A stretch of 64,000 nucleotides of DNA from JANMAT01 sp031359995 (GCA_031359995.1 JANMAT010000016.1:1-64000); one strand, 5' to 3'. Shown: positions 25,584-34,630, counted from the stretch's first letter. Made by a program: numbers and translations. The notes: a model not told the origin generated them from the sequence alone.

Positions 25584-27131
25584 TCAGAACTGCTCGGGGC
25601 GCAGCGTGGGGAAGAGGATGACCTCTTTGATGCTGTTCACGCCGGTCAGGAGCATGGCCACCCGGTCCATGCCGATGCCGAGGCCGCCCGTGGGGGGCAT
25701 GCCGTACTCCAGGGCGCGCAGGTAGTCCTCGTCGACCGTGCCCGCCTCGGCGTCGCCGGCTTCCTTGGCCTTCTGCTCGTCCTCGAACCGTTGGCGCTGC
25801 ACCACCGGGTCGTTCAGCTCGCTGTAGCCGTTGGCCAGTTCACGCCGGCCCACGAACAGCTCGAAGCGCTCGGTCAGCGACGGATCGTTGCGGTCGGTGC
25901 GGGCCAGCGGGCTGATCTCGACCGGATGGCCGGTCACGAACGTGGGCGCGATCAGGTCCTGCTCGGCGGTGGCCTCGAACAGCTCCTCGATGATCTTGCC
26001 GGCACCCCAGTGCTCCTGCACGCCCACGTCGTGCTCGGCCGCCAGGGCCCGGATGTCGGCCAGTGGCATGGTCGGGTGCACGGCGACTCCGGTCTTGGCT
26101 TCGACGGCGTCGATCATGCGCAGCCGCGGCCACGGCTGGGCCAGGTCGATCTCGGCGCCGTCGACGGTGACGACGGTGGTGCCGAGCGCGTCCTGCGCCG
26201 CGGTGCGGATGAGCTCCTCGGTGATGGCCATGACGTCGGAGTAGTCACCGAAGGCCTGGTACAGCTCCATCATCGTGAACTCGGGGTTGTGCCGGGTGGA
26301 GATGCCCTCGTTGCGGAACACGCGGCCGATCTCGAACACGCGCTCCATGCCGCCGACGATCAACCGCTTCAGGTGCAGCTCGAGGGCGATGCGCAGGTGG
26401 AGCTGCATGTCGAGCGCGTTGTGGTGCGTGAGGAACGGGCGGGCGTGGGCGCCGCCCGCCTCCACGTGCAGCACCGGCGTCTCGACCTCGACGAACCCGT
26501 GGCCCTGGAGCGTGCGCCGGAAGCTGGCGATGGTCTCGTGGCGGATGCGGAAGGCGCGCCGGGCCTCGTCGTTGGTGATGAGGTCGGCGTAGCGCTGGCG
26601 GAAGCGGGTGTCGGTGTCGGAGATCCCGTGCCACTTGTCGGGCAGCGGACGCACCGCCTTCGACAGCAGCTGGGCCCGGTCGACCTTCACCGACAGCTCG
26701 CCGGTGCGCGTGGCCATCACCGTGCCCTCGACGCCGACCCAGTCACCGAGATCGAGATCGCCGAACGCGGCGAAACCCTCGTCGCCGATCACCGCCTTCG
26801 ACACGAACAGCTGGATGTGGCCCGACCGGTCGGCGATGTTGGCGAAGTGCAGCTTGCCGGCGGCCCGCTTCAGCAGGACGCGGCCGGCCACCGTGACCCG
26901 CTGCTCGGTCTCGGTGCCTGGCGCCAGCTCGCCGGCCTGCTCGCGGACCTCGGCCAGGGTGTGGGTGCGGTCGAAGCGGTACGGGTACGGCTCGGTGCCG
27001 TTGGCGCGCAGCGCATCGATCTTGGCCAGGCGGGCCGCCTTGAGCGCATCGAGCCCGCCCTGGGTGTCGCCCGCCGCCTCGCCGTCGTTCGTGACAGGGT
27101 CGGGGTCGGGCGTCGGCTGCTCGTTGCTCAC
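25584..27131 (-). CDS. lysS: Lysyl-tRNA synthetase, class II
   Basis: 515 residues. It charges tRNA-Lys. An OB-fold anticodon-binding domain (about 80-175, VTVAGRVLLKRAAGKLHF) precedes the class II catalytic core with motif 1 (HGFVEVETPVL), motif 2 (FRNEGISTRHNPEFTMME) and motif 3 (GLGIGMDRVAMLL). The N-terminal 25 residues are acidic and poorly conserved. The GTG start at 27131 lies nine bases after TAGCGT (27146-27141), giving a leaderless transcript divergent from lpdA. Confidence 0.95.
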   Translation of the reverse strand: MSNEQPTPDPDPVTNDGEAAGDTQGGLDALKAARLAKIDALRANGTEPYPYRFDRTHTLAEVREQAGELAPGTETEQRVTVAGRVLLKRAAGKLHFANIADRSGHIQLFVSKAVIGDEGFAAFGDLDLGDWVGVEGTVMATRTGELSVKVDRAQLLSKAVRPLPDKWHGISDTDTRFRQRYADLITNDEARRAFRIRHETIASFRRTLQGHGFVEVETPVLHVEAGGAHARPFLTHHNALDMQLHLRIALELHLKRLIVGGMERVFEIGRVFRNEGISTRHNPEFTMMELYQAFGDYSDVMAITEELIRTAAQDALGTTVVTVDGAEIDLAQPWPRLRMIDAVEAKTGVAVHPTMPLADIRALAAEHDVGVQEHWGAGKIIEELFEATAEQDLIAPTFVTGHPVEISPLARTDRNDPSLTERFELFVGRRELANGYSELNDPVVQRQRFEDEQKAKEAGDAEAGTVDEDYLRALEYGMPPTGGLGIGMDRVAMLLTGVNSIKEVILFPTLRPEQF

Positions 27132-27140
27132 GAGGGTCGG

Positions 27141-27182
27141 ACGCTAGCTCCCCGCCAGGTCGGGCACCGGCCCGGATAACGT
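27141..27182. promoter_or_regulatory. Divergent lysS/lpdA promoter region
   Basis: TAGCGT at 27146-27141 faces lysS (nine bases to its GTG). TAACGT at 27177-27182 faces the flavoprotein gene (six bases to its GTG 27189). Both fit the -10 pattern that recurs through the window. Confidence 0.5.
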
Positions 27183-27188
27183 GCGGTC

Positions 27189-28556
27189 GTGCCCGTACGC
27201 TTCGTGATCATCGGCGGGGGGCCGGCCGGCAACATGGCCGCCACCTATGCCGCCCGCCTCGGCGCCCAGGTGGCGCTCGTCGAGCGCGACATCGTGGGCG
27301 GCGCCGCCCACCTCCTCGACTGCATCCCCTCGAAGACGATGATCGCCACGGGCGGTGCCATCTCGTTTGCCAGCCGCATGAAGGGCATGGGTCTCGAACA
27401 GGACGACGCCCCCGAGCTCGACCTCAGCCTGCTCAAGGAGCGCGTCGACGCCATCGTCAACCGACTCAACGGCTCGATCACCCAACTGCTCGAGAGCCAG
27501 CGGGTGCGCATCATCCACGGCTCGGCCACGCTGCGAGGCCCCCACGAGGTCGAGGTCGCCAGCGCCACCGAGGGCACCCAGGTGCTTCCGGCCGATGCCA
27601 TCCTCATCTCGACCGGCTCGCGGCCCCGCATCCCGGCGTTCTGCCACCCCGACGGCGACCGCATCCTGACGACCCGCGACTGCTACCCGCCCACGTCGAT
27701 GCCGCAGCATCTGGTCGTCATCGGGTCGGGCGTCACCGGCGTGGAGTTCGTCCACATGTTCACCTCGCTCGGATCCAAGGTGACCCTCATCGTCAGCCGC
27801 CAGCAGGTGCTGCCGGCCAAGGACCCCGAGGTGGCCGCCGCGCTGGAGCAGGAGTTCCTCTCGCGGGGCGTGTCGCTGCTCAAGGGGGCCAAGGCCAACG
27901 CCATCGAGCGCACCGACGGCGGTGTCGTCGTGCGCTGCGACGACGGCCGCACGGTCACCGGCACCCACGCGCTGCTGGCCATCGGTTCGGTGCCCAACAG
28001 CGAGGGCCTCGGCCTCGAGCACGCCGGGGTCGAGGTCGACGGGGGCGGATACGTCCCCATCAACCACCACTGCCAGTCGAACGTGGGCCACATCTACGTC
28101 GCCGGCGACGTGAGCGGGAAGCTGCCGTTGTCGTCGGTGGCGTCGATGCAGGGGCGCAAGGTGGCCGAGCACGTGATGGGCCTGCACACGGTCGAACACC
28201 GCCACCTCGACTACGACAAGGCCGCGTCGGCCATCTTCACCGAGCCCGAGATCGCCGACGTGGGCCTGGCCGAGGCCGACGCCTTCGCGCTGGGCCGCAA
28301 GATCCGCACCACGAAGGTGCCCTTCTCCATGGCGCCCAAGGCGCTCATCAACAACGACTCGCGCGGGTTCGTGAAGATCCTGTCCGACCCGGCCACCGGT
28401 GTGGTGCTCGGCGGCTCGATCGTCGGCCGCCACGCCGCCGAGCTGATCTCGGTGATCGCCCTCGCCGTCACCGCCCACCTGCGCGTCGGCGACGTGCTCG
28501 ACACCCTGCTGGTGCACCCCAGCCTCAGCGAGTCCCTCGCCGAAGCCGCCGAGTAG
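27189..28556 (+). CDS. LpdA-like NAD(P)H:quinone reductase (disulfide reductase fold lacking the redox disulfide)
   Basis: 455 residues. Pyridine nucleotide-disulfide oxidoreductase fold: FAD loop GGGPAG near residue 9, NAD(P) loop near GSGVTGVE (about residue 180), the FAD-contacting IYVAGDV motif, and a C-terminal dimerisation domain with the HPSLSE catalytic base. The redox motif, normally with two cysteines four residues apart, reads GGAAHLLDCIPSK: Ala40 replaces the first cysteine and only Cys45 remains. Mycobacterium tuberculosis LpdA (Rv3303c) has the same kind of loss and reduces quinones instead of disulfides, which is the basis of the call. GTG 27189 follows TAACGT by six bases. Confidence 0.82.
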   Translation: MPVRFVIIGGGPAGNMAATYAARLGAQVALVERDIVGGAAHLLDCIPSKTMIATGGAISFASRMKGMGLEQDDAPELDLSLLKERVDAIVNRLNGSITQLLESQRVRIIHGSATLRGPHEVEVASATEGTQVLPADAILISTGSRPRIPAFCHPDGDRILTTRDCYPPTSMPQHLVVIGSGVTGVEFVHMFTSLGSKVTLIVSRQQVLPAKDPEVAAALEQEFLSRGVSLLKGAKANAIERTDGGVVVRCDDGRTVTGTHALLAIGSVPNSEGLGLEHAGVEVDGGGYVPINHHCQSNVGHIYVAGDVSGKLPLSSVASMQGRKVAEHVMGLHTVEHRHLDYDKAASAIFTEPEIADVGLAEADAFALGRKIRTTKVPFSMAPKALINNDSRGFVKILSDPATGVVLGGSIVGRHAAELISVIALAVTAHLRVGDVLDTLLVHPSLSESLAEAAE

Positions 28557-28588
28557 CCCCGGGCGTGCCCCGGCTTCGCCGACGTCTC

Positions 28589-28636
28589 GTTCTCCGCGGG
28601 GTTGGAGACGTAGGTGTCTCGGAGCCCGCGGAGTTC
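28589..28636. repeat. Palindromic repeat, left copy (upstream of the AbiEi/DUF559 gene)
   Basis: CTCCGCGGG (28592-28600) pairs with CCCGCGGAG (28625-28633), and an inner GAGAC/GTCTC pair (28605-28609 with 28616-28620) shares the same centre. A near-identical element lies at 29580-29627. It may also serve as the terminator of the flavoprotein gene. Confidence 0.8.
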
Positions 28637-28681
28637 GAACCAACTTTCCAGAAGCGGTGGTGTCAGTCCCACGTACCGGGC

Positions 28682-29596
28682 GTGAACATCGACGACGAGG
28701 TCCGCGCCTGGGCCGCCGAACACCACCACCTGATCACTCGCGCCGCCTGGATCGGCGACCGGCGTCGCACGTCCCGGAGCTTCGACCGGGCCATCCATGC
28801 CGGGGTCCTCGTGCGCGTCGACCGGAACGTCGCCGCCCTCGCCGGCACGTCGCTCACCCCGGAGCGACGGATCGCTGCTGCGGTCCTCTCGTACGGGCGG
28901 CCCTGCCTGGTTTCGCACCGCAGCGCCGCCTTCCTGTGGGGTGCCCCGGTGCGGGGAACCGACCCGGTCGATCTCCTCACGACGACCGGGCTCGGCTGGT
29001 CCGAACGCACCGGTCTCCGGATCCACCGGCCGACCGACCTCCGATGGGCCCATGCCGTGAAGCAGCGCGGCATCGAGGTGACCGCGCCGCTCCGCACGCT
29101 CGCCGACCTCGGCGCGGTTGACCGGGCCGCGGTCGGCCCGACGCTCGAGGCGATGCTGATCGCCGGGCTGGTGACCGTACCGACCGTCGAACGCACGATC
29201 GCGCTGCACCGCAAACGCGGGCGGCCGGGTCTCCGAGCTCTCGAGGCCGCCGTCGTTGGGCTGCCCTTGGGTCGCAAGCCGCCCGACAGCGTGCTCGAGC
29301 CTGCGGCCGCACGTGTGTTCGCCAACGCCGGCATCCGCGGATGGACCTTCCACCCTCGCGCTCTCGGCTACGAGCTCGACTTCGGCTTCCTGGCCGAGCG
29401 GGTCGATGTCGAGGTGGACGGATGGACGTTCCATCGCTCGCCGGCCTCGTTCGAAGGCGACCGTCGTCGCGACGCCGAACTCGTCGCTGCCGGATGGGCC
29501 GTGCTCCGGTTCACCTGGCGCCAGGTGAACCGGCAGGCGGCCTGGGTCGGTCGCACGGTGGTGGCGACGTTGGCCCAGCGTTCTCCGCGGGGCTGA
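28682..29596 (+). CDS. AbiEi-type antitoxin-like N-terminus fused to a DUF559 (Vsr-like) nuclease-fold domain
   Basis: 304 residues from GTG 28682. Residues about 15-85 resemble the winged-helix of AbiEi-type antitoxins (LITRAAWIGDRRRT, then VSHRSAAFLWG). The C-terminus (about 205-295) matches DUF559, a Vsr/MutH-type PD-(D/E)xK fold, with Glu206, Asp233 (ELDFGF), Glu244-x-Asp246 (VEVDGW), and the GDRRRDAEL helix and GWAVLRFTW strand. Actinobacterial genomes often carry many such orphan genes of unknown role. The gene is bracketed by two palindromes, and its stop codon lies inside the right one. The frame extends 39 codons upstream through the left palindrome, so the start is inferred. Confidence 0.75.
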   Translation: MNIDDEVRAWAAEHHHLITRAAWIGDRRRTSRSFDRAIHAGVLVRVDRNVAALAGTSLTPERRIAAAVLSYGRPCLVSHRSAAFLWGAPVRGTDPVDLLTTTGLGWSERTGLRIHRPTDLRWAHAVKQRGIEVTAPLRTLADLGAVDRAAVGPTLEAMLIAGLVTVPTVERTIALHRKRGRPGLRALEAAVVGLPLGRKPPDSVLEPAAARVFANAGIRGWTFHPRALGYELDFGFLAERVDVEVDGWTFHRSPASFEGDRRRDAELVAAGWAVLRFTWRQVNRQAAWVGRTVVATLAQRSPRG

Positions 29597-29627
29597 GGAC
29601 ACAGGTGTCTCCAGACCCGCAGAGAAC
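29580..29627. repeat. Palindromic repeat, right copy; also likely bidirectional terminator
   Basis: GTTCTCCGCGGG (29580-29591) pairs with CCCGCAGAGAAC (29616-29627) at 11 of 12 positions. An inner GACAC/GTGTC (29598-29602 with 29605-29609) shares the centre. It begins with the same GTTCTCCGCGGGG as the left copy and contains the stop codon of the enclosed gene (29594-29596). It sits between convergent genes. Confidence 0.8.
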
Positions 29628-29661
29628 GTGCGGGGCGGGCTGCCGATCGGGTTCCGCCGGG

Positions 29662-31440
29662 TCAGGCGATGACGACGACGACGTCGCCGGAGCCGACGGT
29701 GTCGCCGGGGGCCACGCGGATCTCCTTCACCGTGCCGGACTTCTCGGCCTGGATCTGGTTCTCCATCTTCATCGCTTCCAGCACGACGACGGCCTGCCCG
29801 GCCTGGACGGTCTGACCGACCTCGACCAGCACCTTCACGATCGTGCCCTGCATGGGCACGGCCACGTCGCCCGAGCCCGACCCGCCACCGGCGCCACCGC
29901 CCGCCGCGGCCCGGGCCGGCTTGCGGACCCCGCTACCGCCGGCGGCGACGGTCATCATCGGGCTGTCGGGCACCCACAGCTTCACGGCGAAGCGCTTGCC
30001 GTTCACCTCGACCGTGGTCGTGCGTTCCACCAGGGCCACCGGCTCACCCTCGGCATCGGAGGCCGTGGGCGCCGCCGGCGCGGCGATGCCCGACAGGTCG
30101 AGGCGCTCCTCCACCCACTTCGTGGAGTGGGTCACCGCGGCGAAATCGGGGTGACGCAGGATGGCGAGGTCGGCCGGGATCGTGGTGGCCACACCCACGA
30201 TCTCCATCTCCTCGAGCGCACGGATGGTGCGGGCGATGGCGGTGGGCCGGTCCTTGCCCCACACGATCAGCTTGCCGACGAGGTTGTCGTAGTACTGGCT
30301 GATCTCGTCGCCCGCCTCGTAGCCGGCGTCCCAGCGGGTGCCGAAGCCGAACGCCGGGCGCAGCACGGTGATCTTGCCGGGGGAGGGAAGGAACTTGCCG
30401 CCGGCCGGGTTCTCGGCGTTGATGCGCACCTCGATGGCGTGGCCGTGCCGCCGGGCGTTGATCTCGTCCTGCGTCATGGGCAGGGGCTCACCCGAGGCGA
30501 CCCGGATCTGCCACTCGACGAGGTCGATGCCGGTGATGGCCTCGGTGACGGGGTGCTCCACCTGGAGGCGGGTGTTCATCTCGAGGAAGAAGAACTCCTC
30601 GTCCTGGTAGATGAACTCGACGGTGCCGGCGTTGTAGTAACCGACGGCGCTGGCCGCCTTCACGGCCGCCTCGCCCATGGCCTCCTCGATGCCGGGGGCC
30701 AGGCCGGGGGCCGGTGCCTCCTCGATGAGCTTCTGGTGGCGGCGCTGGGCCGAGCAGTCACGCAGCGACACCCACACGTAGTTGCCGTGCTGGTCGCCGA
30801 CGAGCTGCACCTCCACGTGGCGGGGCCACGTGAGGTAGCGCTCCACGTAGATCTCGTCCCGCCCGAAGAACGCCTTGGCCTCGCGCCGGGCCGAGTCCAT
30901 GGCGTCCTGCACGTCTTCGGCCTTCTGCACGACCTTCATGCCGCGGCCGCCACCACCGAACGCCGCCTTGATGGCGAGGGGCCAGCCGCTCGAGGCGCCG
31001 AACTCGATGATCTCCTCGGCGCTCGTGACGAACTCGGTCGTGCCCGGCACGATGGGGGCGCCGCCGCGCAGGGCGGCCTTGCGGCTGGAGACCTTGTCGC
31101 CCATCTGGTCGATCGCCGACGCCGGCGGGCCGATGAAGGTGACGCCCATCTCGCCGATGGCCCGGGCGAAGTCGGCGTTCTCGGAGAAGAACCCGTAGCC
31201 CGGGTGCACGCCGTCGGCGCCCGACTCACGGATGGCGTGCAGGATCGCCTCGGTGTTGAGGTAGCTCTCGGCTGCCGTCTGGCCGCCGAGCGCGTAGGCC
31301 TCGTCGGCCAGGCGCACGTGCAGCGCGTTGCGGTCGAGCTCGGAGTAGACGGCCACCGTGGGGATCCCGAGCTCGCGGCAGGCCCGGATGACCCGGACAG
31401 CGATCTCTCCGCGGTTGGCGATCAGGATCTTCTTCAGCAT
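29662..31440 (-). CDS. Acyl-CoA carboxylase alpha chain: biotin carboxylase plus BCCP (AccA3-like)
   Basis: 592 residues, typical of actinobacterial acyl-CoA carboxylase alpha subunits. The biotin carboxylase domain (about 1-450) has the ATP-grasp glycine-rich loop (KAAFGGGGRGM), the EMNTRLQVEHPVTE motif and the N-terminal IANRGEIA. A Gly/Ala-rich linker (about 500-520) leads to the biotinyl domain, with Lys558 in EAMKMEN as the attachment site. It carboxylates biotin, and an AccD-type beta subunit (not in this window) then transfers CO2 to acetyl- or propionyl-CoA. The birA gene is immediately divergent, 71 bases away, which fits their partnership. Confidence 0.93.
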   Translation of the reverse strand: MLKKILIANRGEIAVRVIRACRELGIPTVAVYSELDRNALHVRLADEAYALGGQTAAESYLNTEAILHAIRESGADGVHPGYGFFSENADFARAIGEMGVTFIGPPASAIDQMGDKVSSRKAALRGGAPIVPGTTEFVTSAEEIIEFGASSGWPLAIKAAFGGGGRGMKVVQKAEDVQDAMDSARREAKAFFGRDEIYVERYLTWPRHVEVQLVGDQHGNYVWVSLRDCSAQRRHQKLIEEAPAPGLAPGIEEAMGEAAVKAASAVGYYNAGTVEFIYQDEEFFFLEMNTRLQVEHPVTEAITGIDLVEWQIRVASGEPLPMTQDEINARRHGHAIEVRINAENPAGGKFLPSPGKITVLRPAFGFGTRWDAGYEAGDEISQYYDNLVGKLIVWGKDRPTAIARTIRALEEMEIVGVATTIPADLAILRHPDFAAVTHSTKWVEERLDLSGIAAPAAPTASDAEGEPVALVERTTTVEVNGKRFAVKLWVPDSPMMTVAAGGSGVRKPARAAAGGGAGGGSGSGDVAVPMQGTIVKVLVEVGQTVQAGQAVVVLEAMKMENQIQAEKSGTVKEIRVAPGDTVGSGDVVVVIA

Positions 31441-31511
31441 GTGCGGTTCACCTCAGGGTCACGGCGAGGGCCGGGGCTAACTCGCCCGGCGCGGCGTGGG
31501 AATCTTTGTGG

Positions 31512-32231
31512 ATGGCCGACCCTAGGTCCAACGAGACCACTCGCTGGTCCATCCAGCACGTCACCGAGACCGGGTCGACGAACACCGATCTGCTCGCCGC
31601 CGCCGCCGCGGGCGCCCCGCACGGCAGCGTCCTGGTGACCGACCACCAGACCGCAGGCCGGGGCCGGCTGGGCCGTGGGTGGGACGCGCCGCCGGGCGTC
31701 AACCTGCTCGTGTCGATCCTGTTCCGGGAGGGCTTCGCCCCCGACCGGCCCCACGAGGTGACGCAGCGGGTCGCCGTGGCCGCCGCCCGCGCCGCCGAGG
31801 CGACCGTCGGCGTCACCCCGGATCTGAAGTGGCCCAACGATCTCCTGGTCGACGGGTGCAAGCTCGCCGGCATCCTCGCCCAGGCCGCCTCCCGCGACGG
31901 TCGCGTCGATCATGTGGTCGTCGGGATGGGCCTGAACCTGGGTTGGGCGCCCGAGGGCGCCGCCCGGCTCGACGGCGTGGCCCGGGACGATCTGCTGACC
32001 GCGGTGCTGGCCGAGCTGGCCGACGGCCTGCGCCGACCCATCCACCCCGAGTACCGGACCCGCCTGGCCACCCTGGGTCAGCGGGTGCGCGTCGAGCGCC
32101 CCGGCGGCGATCTCGTGGGGGTGGCCGTCGACGTGACCACCGCCGGTGAGCTGGTCGTCGACGGCCCGCAGGGGCTGGTCACGGTGTCGGTGGGCGACGT
32201 CGTGCACCTGCGCCCGGAGACCGGGGTGTGA
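31512..32231 (+). CDS. birA: Biotin-[acetyl-CoA-carboxylase] ligase
   Basis: 239 residues. The catalytic core has the biotinyl-AMP loop GRGRLGRGW (about residues 50-58), the KWPNDLLVDGCKLAGIL motif, VVVGMGLN, and the small C-terminal SH3-like domain (about 195-239). There is no N-terminal helix-turn-helix, so it is a ligase without repressor function. Its substrate is surely the BCCP domain encoded by the divergent gene. The ATG at 31512 is preferred to the TTG at 31506. Confidence 0.92.
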   Translation: MADPRSNETTRWSIQHVTETGSTNTDLLAAAAAGAPHGSVLVTDHQTAGRGRLGRGWDAPPGVNLLVSILFREGFAPDRPHEVTQRVAVAAARAAEATVGVTPDLKWPNDLLVDGCKLAGILAQAASRDGRVDHVVVGMGLNLGWAPEGAARLDGVARDDLLTAVLAELADGLRRPIHPEYRTRLATLGQRVRVERPGGDLVGVAVDVTTAGELVVDGPQGLVTVSVGDVVHLRPETGV

Positions 32232-32268
32232 CCCCGATCGGCATCGACTCGCCGACTAGCGTTCTCGT

Positions 32269-33504
32269 GTGCCCGTGGACGACCTCTCGCGATGGCGGCC
32301 CCGCCGCCGCTGGCCGATGCGGCTCGCCCTCAGCGCCGCCATCGTCGCCCTCACGGCGGCGGCCTCGGCCACGTCGGGCGCGTACTTCGTGCGTCACACC
32401 GTCAGCAAGGTGAACCAGGTCGACATCGGCGGCGACCTCACGCCCACCGGCGCCACGGTGGCGTCCGGGGGCAAGACGCCGGCCACCACCGATCCCGGCC
32501 CGGCTCCCACCAAGATCGAGAACTACCTCCTGGTCGGCAACGACACCCGCGTGGGCGCCGACCCGAACGACGCCGACTACGGCGGCATCGGTTCCGACGC
32601 CAAGACCCAGGGCCTGAACTCCGACACGATCATGGTCGCCCGCTTCGACCCGGCCACCGGGGCCACCGCGCTGCTGTCGATCCCGCGCGACACCTACGTC
32701 GAGATCCAGGCGGCCAAGCCGTTCCACGACCGCATCAACGGTGCCTTCGGCGAAGGACGTGACGTCCTGGTGCGCACCATCCAGAAGGACCTCGGCATCC
32801 CGATCAACCACTACGTCGAGGTGAACTTCGAGGGCTTCAAGAAGATCGTCGACGCCATCGGTGGCGTGGCGATGTTCCTGCCCTACGCGGTGCGCGACTC
32901 CCACACCGGTCTCGAACTGCTCAAGCCCGGGTGCGTCACGCTGAACGGCGTGCAGGCCCGCCAGTGGGTGCGCTCGCGCTACCTCCAGTACCTCAAGGAC
33001 GGGAAGTGGCGCAGCGACGAGAGCTCCGACTACGGGCGCATGAGCCGCCAGCAGGACTTCGTGAAGCGGGCCTTCACCAAGGTGCTGGCCCGCAGCGCCA
33101 ACCCGATCGTGGCTGCCCAGGTGATCGACGCCGTCGCCAGCAACCTGACCGTGGAGCAGGGCTTCAACCCGCGGGCGCTGGCCAAGCTGGCCCGCAGCAT
33201 GGCCGGCGCCACCATCGACACCTACACCCTGCCGACGTCGCCCAAGAAGATCTCGGGCAAGGACGTCCTGCAGATCGACGACGGCGCGGCCGCCCCCATC
33301 CTCGGCTACTTCAAGGGCGTCACCAACGACCAGCCCGTGGCCAACCTGCCCGCCAACGGCCAGGGTGCGGCCGGCCTGGCGCCGGTCGTGATCCCCGTGC
33401 CGCGGGCCGATGCCACCACCACGGCCGCGCCCAGCGCCGGCGGCCCGCCCTCGACCACGGCGTCGAACGGCATCGTGCCCGACAGCACCCAGGTCTGTGG
33501 CTGA
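32269..33504 (+). CDS. LytR-CpsA-Psr (LCP) family glycopolymer-peptidoglycan ligase
   Basis: 411 residues. One membrane helix (about 17-42), an Ala/Thr/Pro linker, then the extracellular LCP domain (about 85-310). Conserved features are NYLLVGNDTR, DTIMVARFDP, LLSIPRDTYVEI with the key arginine, RINGAFGEG, and the YGRMSRQQDFVKRAF stretch. The C-terminal tail is Pro/Thr-rich. LCP enzymes transfer lipid-linked wall polymers onto peptidoglycan. It starts a run of dTDP-rhamnose genes, suggesting it attaches the rhamnose-containing glycan. GTG 32269 follows TAGCGT (32257-32262) by six bases. Confidence 0.9.
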   Translation: MPVDDLSRWRPRRRWPMRLALSAAIVALTAAASATSGAYFVRHTVSKVNQVDIGGDLTPTGATVASGGKTPATTDPGPAPTKIENYLLVGNDTRVGADPNDADYGGIGSDAKTQGLNSDTIMVARFDPATGATALLSIPRDTYVEIQAAKPFHDRINGAFGEGRDVLVRTIQKDLGIPINHYVEVNFEGFKKIVDAIGGVAMFLPYAVRDSHTGLELLKPGCVTLNGVQARQWVRSRYLQYLKDGKWRSDESSDYGRMSRQQDFVKRAFTKVLARSANPIVAAQVIDAVASNLTVEQGFNPRALAKLARSMAGATIDTYTLPTSPKKISGKDVLQIDDGAAAPILGYFKGVTNDQPVANLPANGQGAAGLAPVVIPVPRADATTTAAPSAGGPPSTTASNGIVPDSTQVCG

Positions 33505-33540
33505 GCGCGCCCGGCGCAACCGGCTGCTAGAAACACCGCG

Positions 33541-34620
33541 ATGAAGGCCCTGGTCCTCGCCGGCGGCGCCGGCACCCGTCTGCGCCCCATCACCCACACG
33601 AGCGCCAAGCAACTCGTGCCCGTCGCCAACAAGCCGATCCTGTTCTACGGGCTCGAGGCCATCGCCGCGGCCGGCATCCGTGAGGTCGGCATCATCGTGG
33701 GCGACACCCGCGCCGAGGTCATGGCCGCGGTCGGCGACGGCAGCCGGTTCGGGCTCGCCGTCACCTACCTGCCCCAGGACGCACCGCTCGGCCTGGCCCA
33801 CTGCGTGCTGATCGCCCGCGAGTTCCTGGGCGACGACGACTTCGTCATGTACCTCGGCGACAACCTGCTGGAGCAGGACCTGAGCGGGTTCGTGCGCCGG
33901 TTCGTCGCGGCCCGTCAGGAGCTGGCGCCACCGACCGCCCAGATCCTGCTCAAGCAGGTGCCCGACCCGCAGCGCTTCGGCATCGCCGAGCTCGACGATC
34001 GCGGCGACGTGGTGCACCTGGTCGAGAAGCCGGCCGATCCGCCCAGCGACCTCGCCCTCGTCGGCGTCTACCTGTTCGATCCCACGATCCACGATGCGGT
34101 GGCCGCCATCGCCCCGTCGAAGCGGGGGGAGCTCGAGATCACCGACGCCATCCAGTGGTTGATCGACCAGGGCCACCGGGTGCGCGCCGAGCAGCTCGAA
34201 GGCTGGTGGATCGACACCGGCAAGCTCACCCCGCTGCTCGAGGCCAACCGCCTGCTGCTGGAGAAGATCGAGACGCGCATCGACGGTTCGGTCGACGACG
34301 ACTCGTCGCTCGATGGTCGCGTCGTCGTCGAAGCGGGCGCGGTGCTCGTGTCGGCCCGCGTGCGGGGGCCGGTCACCATCGCCGCCGGCACGCGCATCGA
34401 GCACAGCTTCATCGGGCCCTTCACCGCCATCGGGCCGAACTGCACGATCCGCAACGCCGAGGTCGAGCACTCGGTGGTGATGGAGGGATCCAGCATCATC
34501 GACATCGCGCGGCTGGAGGACTCGCTCATAGGTCGTGAGGCGGTGGTGACCCGCAGCCAGACCCGACCGCGCGCGCTCCGGTTGATGGTGGGCGACCACT
34601 GCCAGGTCGACGTCGAGTGA
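33541..34620 (+). CDS. rmlA: Glucose-1-phosphate thymidylyltransferase, long form
   Basis: 359 residues. The nucleotidyltransferase domain (about 1-240) carries LAGGAGTRLRPITHTSAKQLVPVANKP and the product-site GDNLLEQD and VEKPADPP motifs. The C-terminal third is a left-handed beta-helix (hexapeptide pattern ending near residue 355), as in StrD-type enzymes. Classical RmlA is about 290 residues without it. It makes dTDP-glucose from dTTP and glucose-1-phosphate, step one of dTDP-rhamnose synthesis. rmlC, rmlB and rmlD follow on the same strand with short gaps. Confidence 0.9.
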   Translation: MKALVLAGGAGTRLRPITHTSAKQLVPVANKPILFYGLEAIAAAGIREVGIIVGDTRAEVMAAVGDGSRFGLAVTYLPQDAPLGLAHCVLIAREFLGDDDFVMYLGDNLLEQDLSGFVRRFVAARQELAPPTAQILLKQVPDPQRFGIAELDDRGDVVHLVEKPADPPSDLALVGVYLFDPTIHDAVAAIAPSKRGELEITDAIQWLIDQGHRVRAEQLEGWWIDTGKLTPLLEANRLLLEKIETRIDGSVDDDSSLDGRVVVEAGAVLVSARVRGPVTIAAGTRIEHSFIGPFTAIGPNCTIRNAEVEHSVVMEGSSIIDIARLEDSLIGREAVVTRSQTRPRALRLMVGDHCQVDVE

Positions 34621-34630
34621 GCGGAGCCCC

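Noticed and set aside
28621..28650. tRNA T-arm-like GTTCGAACC near 28634
   Set aside because: It adjoins the palindromic repeat. No acceptor stem, D-arm or anticodon arm can be placed around it.
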